A DNA stretch of 64,000 bases from Zobellia uliginosa. GTDB taxonomy: Bacteria > Bacteroidota > Bacteroidia > Flavobacteriales > Flavobacteriaceae. Below the pieces are notes generated by a model that had not been told where the DNA came from, did no database searches, and saw nothing but the letters and a program-made list of their open reading frames with translations. A program made the translations under genes and the position numbers. The DNA is taken from assembly GCF_900156625.1 (NCBI RefSeq), contig NZ_FTOB01000008.1:1-64000 (forward strand), written 5' to 3'. Shown piece by piece: positions 60,596 through 64,000 of this stretch; position 1 is the stretch's first letter, and every line of letters starts with the position of its first letter.

Positions 60596-61048
60596 TTAAA
60601 CCTCATGGATCAAAAAGTTCAAAGTACAAGCTACGATTAATTCTCCATTTCTGAAAGTTTCAGAAGCAATGGTGCAGCTGCTAAAGGCTTCGTTGTCATA
60701 CCTTGAAATCAGTTCCCCTTTGGTCGTTATGGTGTCACCTACTTTCGGTAGTGCAAAAACCTCGACTTTTTTCACGGCACTGATATAACCGACCACTTTG
60801 TTTTTATTCCCGTCTTTGTCTTTGTCGTCAAAAAAGCTTTGTCCTACTATGGTAGCACAGGTTTGGGCGGCATTTTCAATGAGTCCGGTTTCCGAAAGGT
60901 GTCCGTTTTTTACAAAAATACACGAGGCCTCTACCTTAAAACGGGTCTCTACGGAGGTTTCGTCAAGATACGGGGTTACGTTGGCCATGAGCATAGGCTC
61001 ACGGTGCGGTAAAAAATTCTTGATATCTATGTTGGTCCGTGCTTCCAA
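60596..61048 (-). CDS. ApeI/ApeP-like hot-dog dehydratase (pigment cluster)
   Basis: A 150-residue hot-dog protein with NFLPHREPMLMANVTPYLD (the catalytic His is in LPHREPM) and SETGLIENAAQTCATIVGQS. This matches the FabZ-like dehydratase group found in aryl-polyene clusters. It probably acts with the paralogue encoded next to it (start 61487), which has the same LPHR/GLIENAAQT type arrangement. Together they would dehydrate the 3-hydroxyacyl-ACP intermediates. The gap to the paralogue's stop is one base. Confidence 0.86.
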   Translation of the reverse strand: MEARTNIDIKNFLPHREPMLMANVTPYLDETSVETRFKVEASCIFVKNGHLSETGLIENAAQTCATIVGQSFFDDKDKDGNKNKVVGYISAVKKVEVFALPKVGDTITTKGELISRYDNEAFSSCTIASETFRNGELIVACTLNFLIHEV

Positions 61049-61049
61049 A

Positions 61050-61487
61050 TTAGTTTGCCAGTGCGGTTTTCATTTCACTTGATGCCAGTACTATACCTTC
61101 GCAGGTAACCGTGGCCGATACCATGGTAATACCCATCATGTCGTGCAAGATCTCTACGGTGGTTTCCAATTCTTGGCCTACAAAGGGGAGGGCGTTTACG
61201 GTGGCCTTTTTTATGGCCCCGATATATCCGGTAGGTGCAGGTTGTTGGGCCAGATAAAATTTATAGCCCGTATGCAGGGCTACGGTCTGTGCCATGTTCT
61301 CTATAAGGCCGGGGGCCATAAAGCGTTTTTCAAAAACAAATAGATTGTCTACGGGAACGACAAAACCCGATATAATTTTTTTCTCTGAATAGTGAAGTAA
61401 TTTGCCCACCATGATAAAGGGTGGTTTCTGTGGGATTAAATTCTGTAGAAACTCACTATCGATAAGGGGCGTTTTCAATAAGTTCAT
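61050..61487 (-). CDS. Second hot-dog dehydratase-like protein (pigment cluster)
   Basis: About 145 residues from ATG 61487, whose first base overlaps the DarB stop (TAATG); a GTG at 61493 is an unlikely alternative. It resembles its neighbour (LIPQKPPFIMVGKLLHYSE and APGLIENMAQTVALHTG), but the catalytic His of LPHREPM is replaced by Gln/Lys (PQKPP). It may thus be the non-catalytic partner in a heterodimer, as seen in other ApeI/ApeP-type pairs. This is a reading by eye and needs alignment. Confidence 0.83.
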   Translation of the reverse strand: MNLLKTPLIDSEFLQNLIPQKPPFIMVGKLLHYSEKKIISGFVVPVDNLFVFEKRFMAPGLIENMAQTVALHTGYKFYLAQQPAPTGYIGAIKKATVNALPFVGQELETTVEILHDMMGITMVSATVTCEGIVLASSEMKTALAN

Positions 61488-62620
61488 TAGCACACTGTTA
61501 AATAGGCATAGGTGTATGAAAAACGTGCGCTTTCGGGCACATGTAATAAAATTCTATCGCCCTTCTTCAATTTGCCCGATGCAACAAGTTCTTCAAGCAT
61601 TAGGTATATGGAAGCAGCGCCTACGTTGCCCACATGTTCAAGGTTTAAGAACCATTTTTCCCAAGGCATTTCCACGCCTCGGTCTTTCATTTCGTCATAG
61701 AGTCCTTGTTTGAAGAAATACGAGGAAATATGGGGAAGGTAGTAGTCGACGTCATCAGGTCCGATACCGTGTTTTTCGTATACTTCTTTTAGGCAGTCGA
61801 CCCCTTTTTTCAAGATGTTCTCCCCAAGTAGCTTTACGTCTTGCTTAATGGCGAAAACCGATTGCTTTGCCCAATCTTCAGGGGCAAATTCACTCCAAGG
61901 TTTTAGTTCGCCGTTTTCAAGTTTTTCACCGCCGGCATACATGCAGGTTTCCATTTCAAAGGCATATGAAAAGCCTTCCATCCATTCAATTTTTAATGGA
62001 GTGTCTCCCTTGGGCTCGTTTTCTACCAACATGGCCCCAGATCCGTCGGAAAGCATCCATCGTAAAAAATCTTTGTCGAAGGCAATCATAGGGTTTTCTT
62101 CCAAGGCCTTGAGATGCTCGATTTCTTCCTGATAGAAATCGGCCTTGGTCCAAGTCGAAACTTTTTCCGAACCCGTACAGACCGCATTGTTTACTTGGCC
62201 GACTTTTATGGCCATATAACCATATTTTAGGGCATTCATTCCTGAGCAGCAAACTCCTGATGCGGAATTGATTTCCATGTTCCCGTTTTTCAATTCACCA
62301 TGTACCATGGCGGCATGGGACGGCAAAAGTTGATCGGGTGTAGAGGTGCCGCACGATAAAAGCTCTATTTGGTCTTTGCTGAAATTCGCATCGCAAAGTC
62401 CTTTTATCGCCGCTGCAGTGAGCTGGGCATTATTATGGGTTACATTGCCGTTTTCATCAATGGCGTAGTACCTCTTTTTAATTTTGTTATTGCGTAGGAT
62501 GATGCTTTTGGCCCTGGATTTTTGTCCGTCTATAAACCCTAATTTATCTTCAATTTGGTCATTTTCGACAGGGGAATTGGGCAGAAACTTGGATATTTTG
62601 GTAATGTAGGCGTTTTTCAT
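61487..62620 (-). CDS. darB: DarB-type ketosynthase III (dialkylresorcinol condensing enzyme)
   Basis: The 377-residue KAS III relative has the Cys-His-Asn triad: Cys in SGVCCSGMNAL, His in LPHISSYF and Asn in EHVGNVGAAS. Length, the insert with CMYAGGEKLEN and its location beside DarA point to DarB, which condenses a beta-ketoacyl thioester with an unsaturated acyl partner to form the dialkylcyclohexanedione precursor of dialkylresorcinols. The gene lies 9 bp from darA and overlaps the next dehydratase gene. Confidence 0.92.
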   Translation of the reverse strand: MKNAYITKISKFLPNSPVENDQIEDKLGFIDGQKSRAKSIILRNNKIKKRYYAIDENGNVTHNNAQLTAAAIKGLCDANFSKDQIELLSCGTSTPDQLLPSHAAMVHGELKNGNMEINSASGVCCSGMNALKYGYMAIKVGQVNNAVCTGSEKVSTWTKADFYQEEIEHLKALEENPMIAFDKDFLRWMLSDGSGAMLVENEPKGDTPLKIEWMEGFSYAFEMETCMYAGGEKLENGELKPWSEFAPEDWAKQSVFAIKQDVKLLGENILKKGVDCLKEVYEKHGIGPDDVDYYLPHISSYFFKQGLYDEMKDRGVEMPWEKWFLNLEHVGNVGAASIYLMLEELVASGKLKKGDRILLHVPESARFSYTYAYLTVC

Positions 62621-62629
62621 GTGTCGGTC

Positions 62630-63553
62630 TTACTCCTTATAATCAACAGAGGCGTAATATTTGTTTTCCCTTTGGATTTTTCTGTACATAGGGATATAAG
62701 TGAGCAAAAATACAATAAAAACTATAGGTGCGATTATCCAAATTGCAAATATCAGGTAATAGTTGAACAAACGTAGCCATTTTTTTCGGGCAGGATCGCC
62801 TTGATTTCCCTTCTTTCTGATGAGATTGGCCCATTTTGAAAACAATAGGTTGCCGCGTTTGTCCATCTGAACCAGTAGGTTACTGATTTTTGATGCGTTT
62901 AAATCGTTCAGTTTTTCTTGTAGGTAAGAAAAATCGGAGGCCATGAGGGCTTCTTTTATCGGATGTCCAAATTTATCCGCCGAGGCTATGGTGTTTTCCG
63001 ATACGCCGGGTTTGGGAAAAATTCCCCACATACGGTCTTTTTTGCCTTGGAGCATCCAGTATACGATGGTGATTACACTAACGTGGTTGGGACTTTTGTC
63101 GACCAAGGCTATGTTTCCGACGAGTTTGGCGTTAAGGCCTATAAGAATCTTTTTTACTTTTTCTTGCGACATGGCCCACATGTTACGTACGCCTATGACC
63201 GTAATTACCGAGGTATCGTTCAATAGTGTTTTTGCGGCTTCCGAGGTTAAAAATGAATTTAAGGGAATGGAAGGCGAAAGGTACCATACTTGATGTCCTA
63301 AGATGACCAAATCGTATTTGCGCGACAAGACCGATGTATCAGGGGTGTTGATTTCTGTGGGAATTTGAAGGAAGGCTTCCGGGAAGACATCGAAAAACCT
63401 TTCCTTTTTCCATGGAAACCCATAAGGGGTTTTAGGAAGGATCTGATGGTAGGTAATATTGATCGATTCTTGTTGTAAGGGGGATATTACGGAGTCTATA
63501 ATGGACCGTAGTTGGCCGGTCTGGGAGTAATATACAACGAGTACTTCTTTCAT
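62630..63553 (-). CDS. darA: DarA-like dialkylresorcinol aromatase
   Basis: A 307-residue protein with a flavodoxin-like N-terminal domain (VVYYSQTGQLRSIIDSVI and LGHQVWYLSPSIPLNSF) and one or two hydrophobic helices at the end (YYLIFAIWIIAPIVFIVFLL). Annotated as DarA in flexirubin and dialkylresorcinol loci, it is the aromatase that turns the cyclohexanedione made by DarB into the resorcinol ring, probably with a flavin. The carboxyl-terminal helix would anchor it to the membrane. It is co-directional with darB, nine bases apart. Confidence 0.9.
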   Translation of the reverse strand: MKEVLVVYYSQTGQLRSIIDSVISPLQQESINITYHQILPKTPYGFPWKKERFFDVFPEAFLQIPTEINTPDTSVLSRKYDLVILGHQVWYLSPSIPLNSFLTSEAAKTLLNDTSVITVIGVRNMWAMSQEKVKKILIGLNAKLVGNIALVDKSPNHVSVITIVYWMLQGKKDRMWGIFPKPGVSENTIASADKFGHPIKEALMASDFSYLQEKLNDLNASKISNLLVQMDKRGNLLFSKWANLIRKKGNQGDPARKKWLRLFNYYLIFAIWIIAPIVFIVFLLTYIPMYRKIQRENKYYASVDYKE

Positions 63554-63624
63554 TTGCTTTCGGTTATAGGATGGTCACTGAACAATAAATGATCCACGGG
63601 TACTTTAGGGATAGTTCAAATATC

Positions 63625-64000
63625 TTATTTATTTGTCTTATCTCCCCAAAAATCAAAATAATTAAACCATTGTAATGGATATTTGGCAATGATCCATTCG
63701 AGGTTGTCGGTGTATTTTTCAAGTAAGCCTTGGGCGTCGCCGCGTTTTACTTCGGCGGTTCTAGCATATAGGTGATAGTGTTTTCGCGATTCTTTCATTA
63801 CGTAAACGAACAAGACGGGGACCTTTAACCGTGAAGCCAGTAGGTAGGGGCCTAGTGGAAATTTGGCGGTGGCCCCTAAGAGCTGTTGCTCTAAGAATTT
63901 GGATCCTTCAATATATCGGTCGCCCGTAAAACAAACGAGTTCCCCATTGGTCAGGGCGGTGTGTATTTCAAAGATATGCGACATATCTTCTTTTATCAAG
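63625..64000 (-). CDS. LpxL-type acyltransferase, N-terminus beyond window
   Basis: Only the last ~125 residues are present; the gene continues past the right edge. The visible part has VCFTGDRYIEGSKFLEQQLL, GATAKFPLGPYLLASRLKVP and the end YPLQWFNYFDFWGD, which are typical of the lipid-A-biosynthesis (LpxL/HtrB) acyltransferase family. In pigment clusters such enzymes attach an acyl chain, likely one of the ester bonds of flexirubin or of its precursor. Partial sequence limits the call. Confidence 0.82.
   Translation of the reverse strand, partial: LIKEDMSHIFEIHTALTNGELVCFTGDRYIEGSKFLEQQLLGATAKFPLGPYLLASRLKVPVLFVYVMKESRKHYHLYARTAEVKRGDAQGLLEKYTDNLEWIIAKYPLQWFNYFDFWGDKTNK

Noticed and set aside
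1-64000. CRISPR arrays, tRNA or rRNA genes, insertion sequences
   Set aside because: Visual search found no regularly spaced repeat array, tRNA-like cloverleaf, rRNA motif or transposase gene; a covariance-model scan would be needed to exclude a short RNA.

Overview
The window is chromosomal DNA of a marine-type member of the Flavobacteriaceae (Bacteroidota). Evidence for this is a PorP/SprF protein beside an OmpA-like protein and a large protein with a type B type-IX-secretion sorting domain, a SusC/SusD pair, many AAA-rich leaders without strong Shine-Dalgarno sites, an SDR-type L-threonine dehydrogenase, and a flexirubin/dialkylresorcinol pigment locus. The genus cannot be fixed from the sequence; a Zobellia/Maribacter-like organism would fit. 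No rRNA, tRNA, CRISPR array, insertion sequence or phage gene was seen.

Region 1 (1-8.9 kb) is a polyamine-centred operon on the + strand. It holds arginine decarboxylase, agmatinase, a deoxyhypusine-synthase-like protein, a small very acidic protein, a GNAT/carbon-nitrogen-hydrolase fusion, and a retropepsin-like/RimK ATP-grasp fusion. The genes overlap or nearly touch, and a strong terminator ends the run. Ahead of it lies a leader that can fold as a pseudoknot followed by a terminator-like hairpin, so the operon may be under riboswitch-like control.

Region 2 (9.2-16.1 kb) has a CAP-domain lipoprotein and then a three-gene cassette: a large secreted protein with a type B T9SS C-terminus, a PorP/SprF barrel and a TPR/PD40/OmpA periplasmic protein. 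Region 3 (16.1-25 kb) is housekeeping: threonine dehydrogenase (with an apparent early stop that cuts off a recognisable C-terminal tail), an M28 peptidase with a membrane domain, an SDR protein, a CBS-pair protein, a Qnr-like pentapeptide protein and several small proteins. Region 4 (25-30 kb) is a lone SusC/SusD pair. Region 5 (30-35.7 kb) is a loose set of poorly known proteins, mostly on the minus strand: a collagen-like lipoprotein, a possible immunity protein, a SecD-head-like protein, a barrel and membrane proteins. Then come a tail-less Ssb and RecQ.

Region 6 (38.4 kb to the right edge) is one long minus-strand flexirubin-type pigment cluster. It encodes DarB and DarA (dialkylresorcinol head), a ketosynthase, a chain-length-factor-like partner with no catalytic residues, a third ketosynthase, a half-length ketosynthase-like protein, an acyl carrier protein, three hot-dog dehydratase-like proteins and a thioesterase. 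It also carries an AMP-ligase, a CrtI-like FAD enzyme, a BtrH-type and a C45-type acyltransferase, an ABC-2 exporter, LolA, an MMPL/PlsC/methyltransferase fusion, a GT2-DUF2062 protein and a lipid-A-type acyltransferase cut by the window edge. The expected ammonia-lyase and ketoreductase are not in the window and probably lie beyond position 64000, which is the 5' side of this minus-strand cluster.
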